From Endothia cerciana (Eukaryota > Ascomycota > Sordariomycetes > Diaporthales > Cryphonectriaceae): a stretch of DNA of 64,000 nt. The notes under the pieces are model-generated. The model saw only the letters and a list, made by a program, of their open reading frames with translations. It did no database searches and was not told where the DNA came from. Each line of letters opens with the position of its first letter. Position 1 is the first letter of the stretch. The position numbers and the translations under genes were made by a program. The stretch covers positions 186,001 through 250,000 of the forward strand of contig JALRMH010000006.1 in NCBI GenBank assembly GCA_026119935.1, in the 5' to 3' direction. Of this stretch, positions 24,806 through 37,000 are shown in pieces.

Positions 24806-25797
24806 CTAGATATCTTTGTTGCTGTTAAAGATCATTCTGTCGGCGGTACTCCGCATCGTATCCGCGATATTTCTACAACCTCTATTCCTTCGCCTGCGGA
24901 TCGTCAAATTTAACGTCAGAGGTTATTATCGCTCCACTTGCCAGGCAACTGAGAGTATTTTATGCAAGATGTCTTATCCCCATGCCAGGGATGAAGAGCT
25001 CGGCATGCGTGGAGCCGGTACTGTATCTCGCATCAGTCCGCAGCCTCGCAAAACGACAACGTTGACCCCAATGCACAAAATTAGCCACAACTCTAGTAGA
25101 TGGAAGCCAGTACGGAGGAGACTACAGGAATATTCGCACGGATTGCCGTTGAGACCACGCCCACGTAGTACTATATACCAGAAAATGCGGTTTTGGGAAC
25201 CCAATTACTTTCAGGAAGGTCGGGACGATGTGCCCCGAGAACTTCGCCGCCAACGGTGGCTTCTATTCCGTGTAGGTTGCGCGTTTGGTATTCTTCATTC
25301 TTCCTGTAAGCATTCTACTACAAATTTCAGGTTTCTTATGTAGTTTCTATCATCAAAGGTTGCTACAGGGTCGGGATAGTGGAAATTACTGTCATGCATT
25401 ATTCAAGTCTAGACACTTCTTTCGACCTATGCCCAGAATTCAAAGTTCATCTACTCAAGGGGTCGCGGTATGGAAAATACCTGGGATTTCGCTCGTACAA
25501 CCTGAGGCCAAATGAAAAAGAAGAAGTCGTGCCTACGGCACCTGGTGCTAGGGTCATGGTAGTTCGCGATTTTGCGATTTTGAAGTTGTCCAGTTCTCTT
25601 CAAGCATTTACATGGGCGACTAGGGTTAAGCTAATCAAAATGACAAGCAGATGATGGTTTTATAATGTAGTACTCAGCTTCCCCTTCGCCCTGGGGTCTG
25701 ATCACCTCTTGATAGGCACAAGCTGGACATGAAGCTCAGGCTTGGTCCACGTGCCATAGACTTGGAAGTTTTGATCAAATTTCAGTTCTTTTGAAAC
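24806..25797. other. Intergenic, nothing recognised
   Basis: Open frames on the + strand up to 175 codons (24816-25343) have no recognisable motif and an atypical arginine-rich, low-information composition. Confidence 0.45.
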
Positions 25798-26312
25798 TCA
25801 TTCCGCACCAAACAGCCGAAACATTTCGACGACCACCAACCGGAGCAGTTTTCTTGTGACCTCACGGCCGGGACACTGGCGCGGGCCCATAATGAATGGA
25901 AAAATGCGCATTGTTGTCGTCCTTGACAAAAGCTGTGTCGTACCCTGGGTGGTTCTGCGGTAGCCATCGCTCTTATCTGAAGCTTTTCGGGTCGTGGAAA
26001 AAGCGAGCACTGAGGCTGTATGTGAAGAGAGAAGTAAAACAGAGGACCTGAGTGAAAAAGACAGGTCAGAAAGCCCCGCGCTTGGCGGTTGCGCCAGCAT
26101 ACATGGGACACAGGTGATGAGGTTACCATGAGAAACTATCTAGACCTACATCTTTGGGAATGTATTTGCCATTGACCATGGCTCCCAGACTTAAACGTGG
26201 GAAAGCATGCCGGGTAGCCGGGGGACCGAGCCGTAGTGCCTCTTGCAAGCAGATGTTCGGCCAGGGCATAATCCTTAGCTTCTCGGCCTCAAATTCCTCG
26301 TGATTAGCTCAG
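25798..26312 (-). pseudogene. Cytochrome P450 remnant (C-terminal third)
   Basis: Reading the minus strand, about 26312-26165 encodes a K-helix region (EALRLGPPATRHAFPRLSLG, with ExxR). After an intron-like gap with a CAG acceptor near 26047, a second piece reads SARFFHDPKSFR. It is then cut by a TAA stop where P450s have the PERW motif, and continues ERWLPQNHPGYDTAFVKDD. A frame change follows before the haem-binding motif FIMGPRQCPGREV, and the chain ends at 25798 (FRLFGAE). The premature stop and frameshift, plus absence of the first two thirds of the protein upstream, mark it as a decayed gene. Confidence 0.75.
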
Positions 26313-27424
26313 AAAGCTATGGCTAACCTCCTATTTAAGGATTATTGAAATGGTCCGGGTTTGGAAGGACGATATGGAGTAATACTGTCTAACCTAGACA
26401 TTGGCAGTGCCGCAATAAATCTAGAGCTGCATAATGAAGCCTTTCTAGGGCATGATTTCGCACTCCCTAGGATGGGTGGCTATGTTCGCCAGCACAGACC
26501 TCACTCCTTGTCGCAGGATCAGCCATATTGCTGTTCTCCTCCAAGGCGGCGGTAGCTACCGTGCCACTGCTCAGCTCCCGTTGCATTCACTAGCCCCTGG
26601 AGTGAGCCTCCAGAGGACGAGATGGTGTCCCGGGAGTCTTCTGAGAACACGTTATCTTGGGAAAACATGTAGTTGGGCGCTGTGTGTTTAAGTATATGGG
26701 GAGTCGTGACTGGGCCAGAGGCTTCGACCAAGAGCCGATGTGAGAGCAATTTTGGTTTTTAGTGCAATCGATAGGTACACATGGCCAAGCTATGTGTTCG
26801 CACGGCCGTACCTGCGTCCAAGTCCCCCACACAGCTCCAGAACAGATGGTGTCCAGTACATAGGAACACGCGCTAATCGGGTGAGTCTCTCATCATCGAA
26901 GCGCTCGATGCCTTGATCGATTTTAGTGATGCAAAATCCGCCGGCAGATGGATTGTTGGTTCACGAGAAAGAGTCCCCTAGCGCGGCTGCTTTATCTGGG
27001 TCTACATCTCGGGGCAGGTAGAAGAGCCAGTCGCAAAGTACGATACGTGCGACGGGCAGGCTACAGTTATCAGTCCGCGGACCGCGAGACCACCATCGAA
27101 ACAAAGCCTGTATGCACCCGCTCCCTCCTCTACATCCCGCTGGCATGCCCGTGTGGCGAGGATGGTATCAGCGATCCGAGGCACTTAAAAAGGGGAGTAG
27201 CAGATCGAGACAGCAATCTCTCAAAACAAGCGGTGTGTCACCATGGATGGGGAGGGGCCTTGAGGGTGGACGAGGGCGTGATGCATCGTGGCCTGGAGCA
27301 CACGATCGAGAAGAAGGTTCAAAGTGCAGATGGAGACAAGCTGATGGCAGGTCATTACTGCTCCACCAACATGGGAGAGACCAGTTCCATATCTTCTCAG
27401 AACTTCTGTGGCTATCCTTTCTTT
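26313..27424. other. Intergenic, nothing recognised
   Basis: Only short overlapping open frames. No P450 N-terminal sequence was found upstream of the remnant, and nothing else was recognised. Confidence 0.45.
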
Positions 27425-28723
27425 CTACTGCTTTGGAGGCTTGAAGAATCCTTTCAGCTCCCTTAAAGACGTAATTAACTGCTGCAGCGTATGCTTGAGC
27501 GACTCGGCGTCCATCTTTTGATACGTCAGGTTCGTCTTGCCGACACTGAGCGCAATCTCGTTCATGCGCAGACGCAAGATGTCGACAATAGAATGGTAAG
27601 CGGCTAGGACACGGCTTGTCAGCAGGTCCTTGATCAGTTGGCCGTCAGCCTCGGGTACCCTCCAATTGCCAAAATTGATGGCGGGAAGGCCGCCCGGGCT
27701 GGTCCGCTGGTGCTGGCTGTATCCATATTCGATGCGCACCCAGTTCAGGACCGTCTGAAGCACCATCATGACCAAGAGGAGGACCTTTGAGTCCAGCCGG
27801 CTGAAGTTGCACGCCAACACGCCCTCAGCGCACCCCAAGACGGCGTTTGTCTTGCAGAGCGTCATGTCGAAGGAGATGATGCTTTGCTGCCGCTCTGTGA
27901 CATTCAGGTCGTGTAGTTGGTCGGTGAGTTTCTTGAAGCAGGTGCATGTCTGCTCACAAGCTGCTGAAGCCGAATCAAGGGCCGGTGCCGGGCTTCCTGC
28001 AGCCTCGTCGGCGCTGGCGGGCGTGTCGTCAAGGTTGCTACCGGCGGATTCGGATGGTGGGGGCTGCTTCTCGGCGACATTCATCCCGAGGAAGTTCTGC
28101 CAGTCCACGTCCATCCAGCTTTCTATAAAATCCCCTATCGGATTCTCATCGGTAGTGGTGATGGTCGAATTGTTGGTAACCCCGGGTTGAGTACTTTGGA
28201 AATTTGTAGTCACAGACCATAGGTCTCTTACTGTTGACCGAGTCAAGGAGCTTCCCTGCGCCACGTAGTAGTCCGGATGCAACGTAGCTGGGAGGACATT
28301 CGTCTCGAAAGCCGGATGGGTACCAAAATGGCGACACTGGACGTCGATGGCCAGTGGCGACTGACCCAGAGGTCCCGCATGCCCGGACTGACTGGTGCTA
28401 ATAGAGGCAGGTCCCGCGGCAACAGCCGCCAACTTCTCGCGGGTCTTCTTATTGCGGCTACCCTTGGGCTTGCCCAGCTTGGCCATGTAACTATATGTGC
28501 ACTCTTCATTGCTGTGCAAGCGAAACTTTAGCTTTCATCGCACAACACTGCCCAGGCATTGTGTGTTGAGGAACACGCACAGGTCTTGACATCTTGTACA
28601 TGGACTTCCGCCAGAGCATCGCGTCTTTGTCTTATGGCATGGGTCACAGGCCCGGCGTAGTCTTGTAGTCGTGTTGTCTCCGGCTGGCTTGCAGTCCTGT
28701 GATGCTGCACTTGAAGGATCCAT
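27425..28723 (-). CDS. AflR-like Zn2Cys6 transcription factor, probable cluster regulator
   Basis: Exons 28723-28581 and 28511-27425 (69-bp intron GTGCGT..ACAG, phase 2) give 409 residues. The intron falls inside the DNA-binding domain. Joining the exons yields a textbook binuclear cluster Cys26-x2-Cys29-x6-Cys36-x5-Cys42-x2-Cys45-x6-Cys52, followed by the basic GKPKGSRNKKTREKL linker typical of AflR relatives. The C-terminal half matches the AflR-type regulatory region (CTCFKKLTDQLHDL, VLGCAEGVLACNFSRLDSKVLLLVMMVLQTVLNW, then a helical tail). Such factors are nuclear and activate the cluster in which they sit. This one is at the left end of the biosynthetic cluster and reads away from it. 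ATG 28723 (MDPSSA) is chosen because it lies just upstream of the zinc cluster; an in-frame ATG at 28888 would add 55 residues of unlikely sequence. Confidence 0.88.
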
Positions 28724-30970
28724 GATGCAGAATACAGTCTGATAAGTCTGGCCCGACCAAATATGCAGGTTGAATTTGGCGTTCAGGTGGAAAGCGCTGC
28801 GACGTGCTGCATGCAGTGTAACAAATGTTGAATATGTTACCATTGGCGCCGTGAAGTCGTACTGGATCCTAGGACAACCAAGTGTCATTTTAGGCTAATC
28901 CAGAAGGGATTAATATACGCAAGGCAATGCGGAATTAACTTTAGGGTGAAGTCTGCATTGTAGAAGCCTAAAAGATCGCGTAGGCTGAGGGATCTGGCCA
29001 TACCCACCTCGTAATACCAAGATTGGGCCGAGAGGAACACGCTACTGGAAAGAGAACCAGGATAGACGGGTGTTGCCTACTCGCCTGCATTAGAAAAGTG
29101 TAGGTTACTCACCTGCATTATTGATGGTAGAAGGTCGGCTCGCATGAGGTATTGCATGCTGTACAGATCAGATCGACAGACCGAAACTACCCCCAAAGCA
29201 CATAGCAACGCATCTGCCTGGTAATAATTAATTCTTACCTCAACCCGGGAAAGCGGGAAGGAAACAGAATGCAATGACAGTAGTGAGAGATGGTTGCAAT
29301 GCTGCGGGCGGCTTTCGTAGGTTCCGGTAAGACCTACGGCAAAGCGTCTGATTGGTGTACGTACGTTACTCCCAGTATGGGTCTATGGAACCTCGTATGA
29401 TGAGGGCGGGGCTGGCCCTTACTGGGCTTTCACTCATGCGTACATAAGATTCGAGAGTGAGATTACGCCAACACGATAAGTAATTTTGTATTCCTTGAAT
29501 AATATGCTATATTTTAGCTATACAAATAATATGGTCGCAGGCAAAGCCTCTTGCAATAATGTACGCCGATGGTGCAATCATCGGTAGTCCGGCGGCTAGA
29601 CGGACGCTGAATTCGCGACAATTTCCCAATAGATGTAGGGTGAATTTCCCCCGTGAACATATGGTGAGTTCACTAGGTCATATGTGGTAAATTTACTATC
29701 CGTTATACTACATGAATAGCTCATTAGATAGCTGGTTTACTGCTCTTCTAAGAGAAGGGGAGCCATGCTTTTATAATATACGGAGATTGCCATCATGCAA
29801 TATCGTCAATGGACGGTAACGTCCCCTAAGATCGCTTACAAACTATGCTAAACTGTAAGCGAATGTATATTTATGTCGACCATAGATTTACATACAGACT
29901 GGCTAGCTCAACATTACCATTGATCCGGCGATAGTACATCAGGCGAAGTTTAGAACTATTGTAGCTCGACTGATCCTATAAGAGAAATCCTCATGGCTCG
30001 TTGTAGTTAGTAATTCCGTTCTGTTCGAGGAAAATGAGATCAGCCATACTGTACTACACTCACAATTTGCACTTTACAAGACGCACGACCAATGAAGGGT
30101 TTCACTAGTCAGTTGTAACCTTAAGGCGAGATCAAACTCTTCATTCTTTCTCAACGATTAGATTGTTAAGTAAGACGTCTTGCATCAACCTCAATAGGGG
30201 CTAAGGCGTCTGTTGTGAAGAATCCAGATACACCAAGTCAAATACAATAGATAATTACAAATTTTACCGAGATAGAAACCCGTCTCGCCTCTCCTGGTCC
30301 CCAGTAGTACCTTGGTCGATACCACCTCTATCCGAGAACTCACTTGGGCATCCTGGCTTGGTAACCTTTCCACGGTGCAGTCTTTCGCTGCCTGTGGGGC
30401 TGTGCTCTCGTTGGTGGATTATTATGCCAAGTTCCAGCCTGGAGATATCGTATCTGTTCACACAGTCATTGATGTGCGCCTGTCGAGCTGGCATGGGTGT
30501 GGATTCCTTCAAGGAGTCTGCGGCCCCATGTATTGCATTGTTCATTGTCGACTAGGAGGAGGATTCGGGTCGTCAGATTATAGGACAGATCTTGAACATA
30601 TGAGTCGGAACAAAAGCTGAACGAATCAATTGCTGAATAGTGTCCGAGTGAATCCATCGTATGGAGAACCCCTTTCCCGGACATTAAGCTGCTTATGGGG
30701 CTGAAAAGGTGATGGGTAATACAGGGTACGTCCCCGAATGGATAATCGGAAATAGGAGATGTTTGCTTACTCCAAAGTGGTAATTGAATTTGAAATAAAC
30801 AGCGGGAATATTCAAATATCGATGGCTGTAAATATCATTTGTAGTCATGGGTGGTTGAGATCCCCTAATCGTTACTTATATATTGCTTTAGCTACTTGAG
30901 TAACGACTGATTTGTCTTCGCTACTATCCTTCAGACAAAGCGAACTGTCACCGGACAGAAAGACCTCGGG
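28724..30970. other. A+T-rich gene-free region
   Basis: About 2.2 kb, visibly richer in A and T than the flanking genes, especially 29450-30200. Open frames are short and unconvincing. It separates the regulator from the enzyme genes and includes both their promoters. It could be decayed repeat sequence, but I recognise no terminal repeats or transposase fragments. Confidence 0.5.
28896..28912. promoter_or_regulatory. Inverted repeat upstream of regulator gene
   Basis: TAATCC-N5-GGATTA lies about 175 bp upstream of the regulator ATG. Its half-sites (GGATT/AATCC) are the same as those in the 13-bp element shared by two promoters of this cluster. It could be an autoregulatory site; this rests on pattern only. 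Confidence 0.3.
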
Positions 30971-32247
30971 ATGAGTGTATTTCCACCAGCGCCAGCCAAC
31001 ATAGGTAACCCAGCCCATTCAGTTTTCAATCTTCACCGGTCCGATGATAAGGTCTTGAAGCACTGCTTGAGGTGTTCTTACTAACGCCCCCTGCCACACA
31101 GACTGGTCAGCAGTAAGCCTGGCCAAGCTACCCGAGACTAATGGGCACGTTGAAGTGCACTACTCGACATCCACGCAAACCTGGGGCCGGCCGCACCTGG
31201 TCAAAGACCCATACATCCGGGTGCATGGGCTGGCGCCCGGGCTAAATTATGGCCAGCAATGCTATGAGGGCATGAAGGCGTTCCGCACAGTGGGCAAGAA
31301 CACGATCCACTTGTTCCGGCCCCATGCGCATGCTGCCAGGATCCGCAACTCAGCGCGTATGGTAATGCTACCCGAGGTGCCCGAGGCGCTCTTCCTCGAC
31401 AGCGTGCGCTTGGCCGTGGCCAGAAACGCCGAGTTAGTGCCCCCCGCGAGTGTGGGAAACGGCGGTGGTTTCATGTACTTGCGGCCGGTGCTCTTCGGCG
31501 CGGGCCCGCAACTCGCGCTCCAGCCTCCCGAGGATATCGTCTTGGCCGTCTATGTGGCGCCCGTCTGCTCGCCCTTACACGGCACTACGGCCATCGATGC
31601 GGTAGTTATGGATGAATTCGACCGCTCAGCACCGCGAGGCACGGGCAGCGGTAAGGTGGGCGGCAACTATGCGCCTGTCTGGCCATATGCGGCCAAGGCG
31701 CATAGGGACGGCTACGGGCTGACGCTGCATCTGGACAGCGAGACGCATTCTTTGGTCGAGGAGTTCAGCACGAGTGGATTCATCGGCCTCGTGACCAGAG
31801 ATGGAAAGAAGGAGCTCTACCAGCCCGACACGAAGAATGCTATCCGCAGCATCACGAGCGAGTCGCTGGTCGCCGTCGCGGAGCAAGAGGGCTGGGAGAT
31901 CCATCGCGAAAAAGTATGGACTGTCCCGTCCGACAGCCGGATCTAGCAATTTCTCCAAGCATATGAGTATATCGGTACTAACTCAGCGGCCTCTGAAACA
32001 GATCCCCTTCGCAGGTTTTGACCGCTTCGACCAAGTCTTCGCTGTTGGCACTGCGGCAACCGCAGTGCCCGTACGGTCGGTGACCCGTCCATCCACTGCC
32101 GAGAAATACGAGTTCGATGCCGAAGGACCCGGACTGGACCTGGTGAAGAAATTGCTGGCGACACAGCGTGGATCGCACGTTGTCGACTCAACATGGTGCT
32201 GGGAGGTCAGTGAAACCCCTGAGGACGCATATGGTGAATTTAATTAG
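30971..32247 (+). CDS. Branched-chain amino acid aminotransferase-like enzyme (class IV PLP)
   Basis: Exons 30971-31004, 31102-31913 and 32002-32247 give 363 residues. The short first exon (MSVFPPAPANI) joins at phase 1 to DWSAVSLAKLPETNGHVEVHY, the usual BCAT start. Family signatures follow in order: PHLVKDPYIRVHGLAPGLNYGQQ, FMYLRPVLFG, the PLP-lysine segment GSGKVGGNYAP (Lys196), and EEFSTS. Exon 3 adds the conserved VFAVGTAATAVPV. It reversibly transfers amino groups between glutamate and branched or aliphatic 2-keto acids. No mitochondrial targeting peptide is obvious, so a cytosolic pathway enzyme rather than the housekeeping isozyme is likely. Being next to PKS and NRPS genes, it probably makes or unmakes an unusual aliphatic amino acid, as BCAT-like enzymes do in the HC-toxin and cyclosporin pathways (inference). 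Confidence 0.88.
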
Positions 32248-33077
32248 ATAGATATGCACTTACTGTACATTTATATGGATCTAAACGAGTTTCCTCAATT
32301 GGGTGGTTTTATTTAGGCCGTATGTTCCTATTGGAACGGAAGAACCTTCGTCCGTCGCCTTTCTCCATCGACACAAGCAAAGAATCAGGTCTGCGCAAGC
32401 GGAAGATCAGGATCTCACCCCACCCTCCTCCTTCAACACTGCAACTACTATCTGTATATGCCCTGATTGCACTATAAAGAGAAAAAAAAAATTTAAGAAA
32501 ACTCCTGCAATGAATAGGAGTTGTGTGCGAAGAGGCTCCCGGGTGTCCGTTCTGGCCAAGATGTCGCTCACAGGTGTCCCCCTGATCACACAAGTAATGG
32601 TTGGAATGAAAGGAATTCACCTAAGCACTAGTATCTGTGGCTCCTTGCGCCATCCAAGCTCATGGCTCCTTCACGATGCTCGTCACGTGTCGGTGACTAT
32701 GTCGGTGACTATGTCGGTGAATATTGGGGGTCGAAGTGGGTCAACTGCTACCTGACGCCTAGTCACCTTGATGTCGACGTGTACTGTGTCTATGCTGCGA
32801 GGTAAATGTACGTAAGACCGAGGAAGATGAGTACGGCGGCATCGATCCGGTCGTTTACACTATTAATTCAGGATGGGTTTCTGCCTGCAACAACCGGAAA
32901 CTTCTTTTTGCCCGTCCAGTCTCTATAGGCCGCTGGCTCATTCCGGAATCAATACATCATCTATCCTCTGAAGACTGAGTTGCGACATTTGTATCTTCAC
33001 TTTTATTTTCACTCGTTTTTCCTTTTTCCTTTTCATAATTGGTCTAGCGTTTTTTCAACATCCAAACCATCATCATC
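32248..33077. other. Intergenic between aminotransferase and thioesterase genes
   Basis: No gene recognised. It includes a 12-bp tandem repeat at 32689-32724 and a pyrimidine-rich, TTTTCC-type stretch at about 33000-33050 just before the thioesterase start. Confidence 0.5.
32689..32724. repeat. 12-bp tandem repeat, three copies
   Basis: GTCGGTGACTAT occurs twice perfectly, followed by a third copy with one change (GTCGGTGAATAT). Confidence 0.9.
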
Positions 33078-33909
33078 ATGAACTTGATTACTAACCCCAT
33101 CGCGGGTTTGATCACCAGCCTCTTGGTAGCTTACTTGCTAGGTCTTGGGCCCATATGTGCATGCTTCCTTTCATTCCTTATCCTCAACCTCAAGATGCTG
33201 CCATTGATCTCGACGGTATGTGGACCCATTAAGTGAAGCCCCCAGCTGCTTAGTTTCATTGACACATAATTACTCCCAGGCCCGTGTAGCTCCAGCCCTG
33301 GCGCGCTTGTACCTCTGGAGAACGAGTGCGCCGGACAGCGCCTCGCTCTTCCAGCCCCATTCCTCACGCTCTCAAGCGTGTATGCTCGAATGCGACGTAA
33401 ACATCCACAAGTCCAACAGCACCTACCTTATGGACCTGGATGTCAGCCGTGCGGAGCTTCTAACGCGGCGCTTCGCCCACGGGCTGCGTCGCACGTGCGG
33501 CGCCCTGGTGCTGGCGGGCGTGGACATTTCGTTCCGCCGCGAGATCCGGCCGATGCAGGCCTATGACACGCGGTCGTGCGTCCTGGCCTGGGACAGGAAG
33601 TGGGTCTACATTCTTTCGTATCATGTCAAGCCGGGGGCCGTCGTGGAGGAGGCCGGCAGCGACTGGGTGGCGGCACTGTTAGGCCAGGGCGAACATGCAC
33701 AGAAGATCAAGGGGCTTGTGTTCGCAGTGGCGATTTCCAAGTACGTCGCGAAAGAGGGTAGGCGCACGATTCCGCCGGTTGATCTGCTTGAGGCAGGTGG
33801 CCTTTTTGACTCTGGCACTGCTGGCACCACGAGCAAGGAGCGGGTTGATTCTATCAATGTGAGGTGTAGAAGGGGTCTAGAGTTGTTACAACAATGGAAA
33901 GTAGACTGA
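33078..33909 (+). CDS. THEM6-like hotdog-fold thioesterase
   Basis: Exons 33078-33215 and 33280-33909 (64-bp intron GTATGT..CCAG, phase 0) give 255 residues. The first 46 residues are hydrophobic (TSLLVAYLLGLGPICACFLSF...) and look like a membrane anchor or signal-anchor. The body carries the fungal THEM6/4HBT-type block ECDVNIHKSNSTYLMDLDVSR (positions about 80-100), plus VWAW-like core strands (WVYILSYHVKP). Relatives hydrolyse acyl thioesters. HR-PKSs such as the one in this cluster lack a thioesterase, so this enzyme is a good candidate for releasing the chain, or for clearing the NRPS or PKS carriers. It ends 102 bp from the end of the convergent NRPS gene. The thioesterase activity is family-based; the substrate is unknown. 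Confidence 0.78.
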
Positions 33910-34011
33910 ACAGGCAGGATACAGCTATATTTTCATTCCTCACTGATTCCATTATTCTATGAGAGGATGAATCAAGGATAGCCGCCCTTGGCAATATGAT
34001 ACCTGTCCTTT

Positions 34012-37000
34012 CTACTTGAAACCGACACGGGAAGTGGATATTATAGATCCCGGTTCAACCTGGCGCGCAAGACCGTGCACTGCTGCTGGCAAGAACGCGC
34101 CAAGATCATCCACCACGCGGGCAGGAATGATGTCCGGATTATACTCAAGCTCGGCGATGAGGCTTCCGTCCTCCTGCTCGCTGTAGTCAAACAGAAGAGG
34201 GAACATGGCGCCCGTCGCTCTTGCAGCGCTGCTAGTATCCACGCCGGAGACCTGCAAGTCTGGGCCCAGCGTGACGGACCTCTCCAGTGCGTCTGTTTGC
34301 CAGTTGTAGATGACTAGAACTTCGATAAATCGCCCCTCAGCAGTGACTTGCAAGGATTTGTCGTTCAAGGCACTTTTCCTTGTACTCGCTGCAGGTGTGA
34401 GGGCCGCTTGGATCTGCGTGTATGGCATCTGGTTCTCGACCGCGCGGTGCGTGGCAGAGGCGACGGAGTCTAAGAGCGCAGTGGCACTCGTGAGCTCATT
34501 GTCCGCGACCGAGACCCGAAGTGGAATGCGATCCACAAATAGACCCAGTATGTTGGCCGTGGCAGGGTCCTCGCGGTTCATGTACGGCAGGGCGAGGACC
34601 ACGTCCGACGTGCCGAGGACGGCCCGCAGCGCGAGCGCCGTGGCTGCCACGGCGAGTCGTTGCGAGTATGCTACTATTTCAGCAGAATCATGACCAGGAT
34701 GCGGGATGTAAAAATGTCGAGTAGAGCCAAAATGCTGTCCCGAGGCCGTCCTTTGGGGATGATCAGCATGTTGATCATGCGTGTATATCTGGGGCCAGGA
34801 TAAAGGCTGCATGCCTCGGAGGTTCTCCCTCCAGAACGCAAGCTTCTTTTTCAACTGGATCTGTGACCGGGCGTTCTGTTGGTCTCTTTGGAGCCATCGT
34901 GCCCAGTCCAAGTAGGTGCCGTTGTTTTTCGTGGCGTCCAAGAGGCTCCCTGGCGGAGTTCCATTGTGTTGGTTCGTCAAATGTAGCTCCTCCTGAGCTA
35001 ACGCTGTCCAACTCCTATATTTCTGACTGACCCATTGCATTATGAGCGAGATTGAGGCTCTGTCAGTCACTATATGATGCATTATTAACATCACCTCGGT
35101 TTCGGCAGCTTTGTCCTTCCCTGTGCTTCTATCCCAGATGATCAATCTCAACAATTGGTCGTTAGCTAGGTCAAACGGCTCGTCAACCGCAGCCTGCATC
35201 TTCTCCAAATCCCAGTCGTCACCGGTGTAGCTTCTCGGGCTGCACAGGTCCTCGCTGATAAGACGGATAGGAGGCTCATCGGCGGCCACTTGCAGGTAGC
35301 GAGCTCGAAGAATGGGATTTTCGCGGATGACGGCTCCGAAGGCCTCGATAAGAACCCTTTTGTTTACGGCTCCACGAATGACAAACTGAAACGTCGTGTT
35401 GAAAGCTGATTTGGTGTCTGATGCGTTGTGGGAATGGAATAGCTCGTTCTCCAAGTAAGATAGCGGAAAGGCTCTGCTCGTAGAAAGAGAGCTAACTGGC
35501 GTCCTGGCAGTAGTGGACCCATAAGCAAGGGATGTTGATAAGTAACCAGAGAAGGTGTCGCCTGCTGCTGGTGAAGAGGCAGCGCCTTGTTCATCGATGG
35601 CCTTGGCCAGGTCTTTGAGGATTGTCTTACGGACCAGCATCGCTACTGAGACGTGGTGGCCGACCGAAGATGCGATCATGCGAGCGGCTTTTATAAGCAG
35701 GACCGAGTTCCCACCAAGTGCAAGAAAATCTTGGTCTTTCAGGATGCGTGTCCCTTCATCCAGGCCAAGGAGCTCTTTCCAGGCCTTGCTGATCAGCTTC
35801 TCCGTGGTTGTCAGCTCGTTCTGCACGCTGATGTCTTGGTCACCGGTATCACTGCTTTCTGCGCCAGTCCTGTTACGAAGGTCAGACCTGGCAGAGATCG
35901 CTAAATCTTGAAGAGCCTTGCGGTCTGCCTTGTTGTTCTGCGACTTTGGCAGCTCCGACAAGGCCAAGATCTGCGACGGACGCATGTAGCTTGGCAGCAT
36001 GGTCGCAATCTGGGAATGCAAGGCCGCGACATCGACGTCCCGAGGCGTGACAAATCCCACGATCTTCTTGTCCTCCTGTCCTCCTGCACTTTTGCTGTCC
36101 ACAACGATGACCACTGCGCACTGGACACGCACGTCCAGGTCGGCCGCGGTGATAGCCTGCTCAACCTCCTCGAGCTCGACGCGAAACCCGCGCACCTTGA
36201 CCTGGTTATCGATGCGGCCTACATAGCGGATAGTCATATCCTCATTCCACGATCCGAGGTCGCCCGTGCGGTACATGAGCTGCGTTGTGGGGGACGAGGA
36301 CGAGGTAAACGGGTTTTTGACGTGGCGCATCTGGCCCCGCCCGCTGTTCTTCCAATAGCCCCGTGTGATCTGGTCGCCCGAGATGTACAATTCCCCAGTG
36401 ACGCCTTGCGGTACGAGACACCGCTGGTGGTCCAAGACGTAGACGTTAACTCCCGGGCGACCGCGGCCGATTGTGACCTGCTTACCGGGCAGGAGGCGGG
36501 TAGCTGTCGAGATGGGCCCGCACTATGAATTTACTGCGTCAATAACCGCTCGAGACTAATCCTTCATAGGGTGAAAATACCAAGTACGCAAATTGAATGT
36601 TGAACAGGTTGAAAAAGGAATAGCAAAAGCAGAAAATGGGGAGCAAATAGACAAGTGGGAGGCTGACCTCACTCGGGCCATAGACATTTCTCAAGTTTCT
36701 CCCGACACCCCACGTGTCAGCCATAGACTGCGGTACAGGCTCGCCTGCCAGCGATATCGTGTCCAGATGCTTATAATCCTCGGGGAGGAGGGCCCCCAGG
36801 ACTGAAGGGGTTATATTAGTTGCGTGGACGCGTTTCAGGTGTTCAAATGGATCAGCGCGATCCCTCAGCACGAGGGTTCCACCGTAGCACAGAGTACCGA
36901 ACATGTCGACAAGGGCGATGTCGAAGCCTGCCCAGTTCCCCATATTAGTTTGGCCCATGGAAGTATGAGGAAAATGGAGATTGATGTCGTGGAAGAAAGC

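Noticed and set aside
24816..25343. 175-codon open frame on the + strand
   Set aside because: Arginine-rich, no motif, no partner exons; probably chance.
26948..27466. 172-codon open frame downstream of the regulator gene
   Set aside because: No motif, and it overlaps the end of the regulator gene on the other strand.
28724..30970. A transposon in the A+T-rich gap
   Set aside because: No terminal repeats, target-site duplication or transposase/reverse-transcriptase motifs could be recognised; composition alone is not enough.
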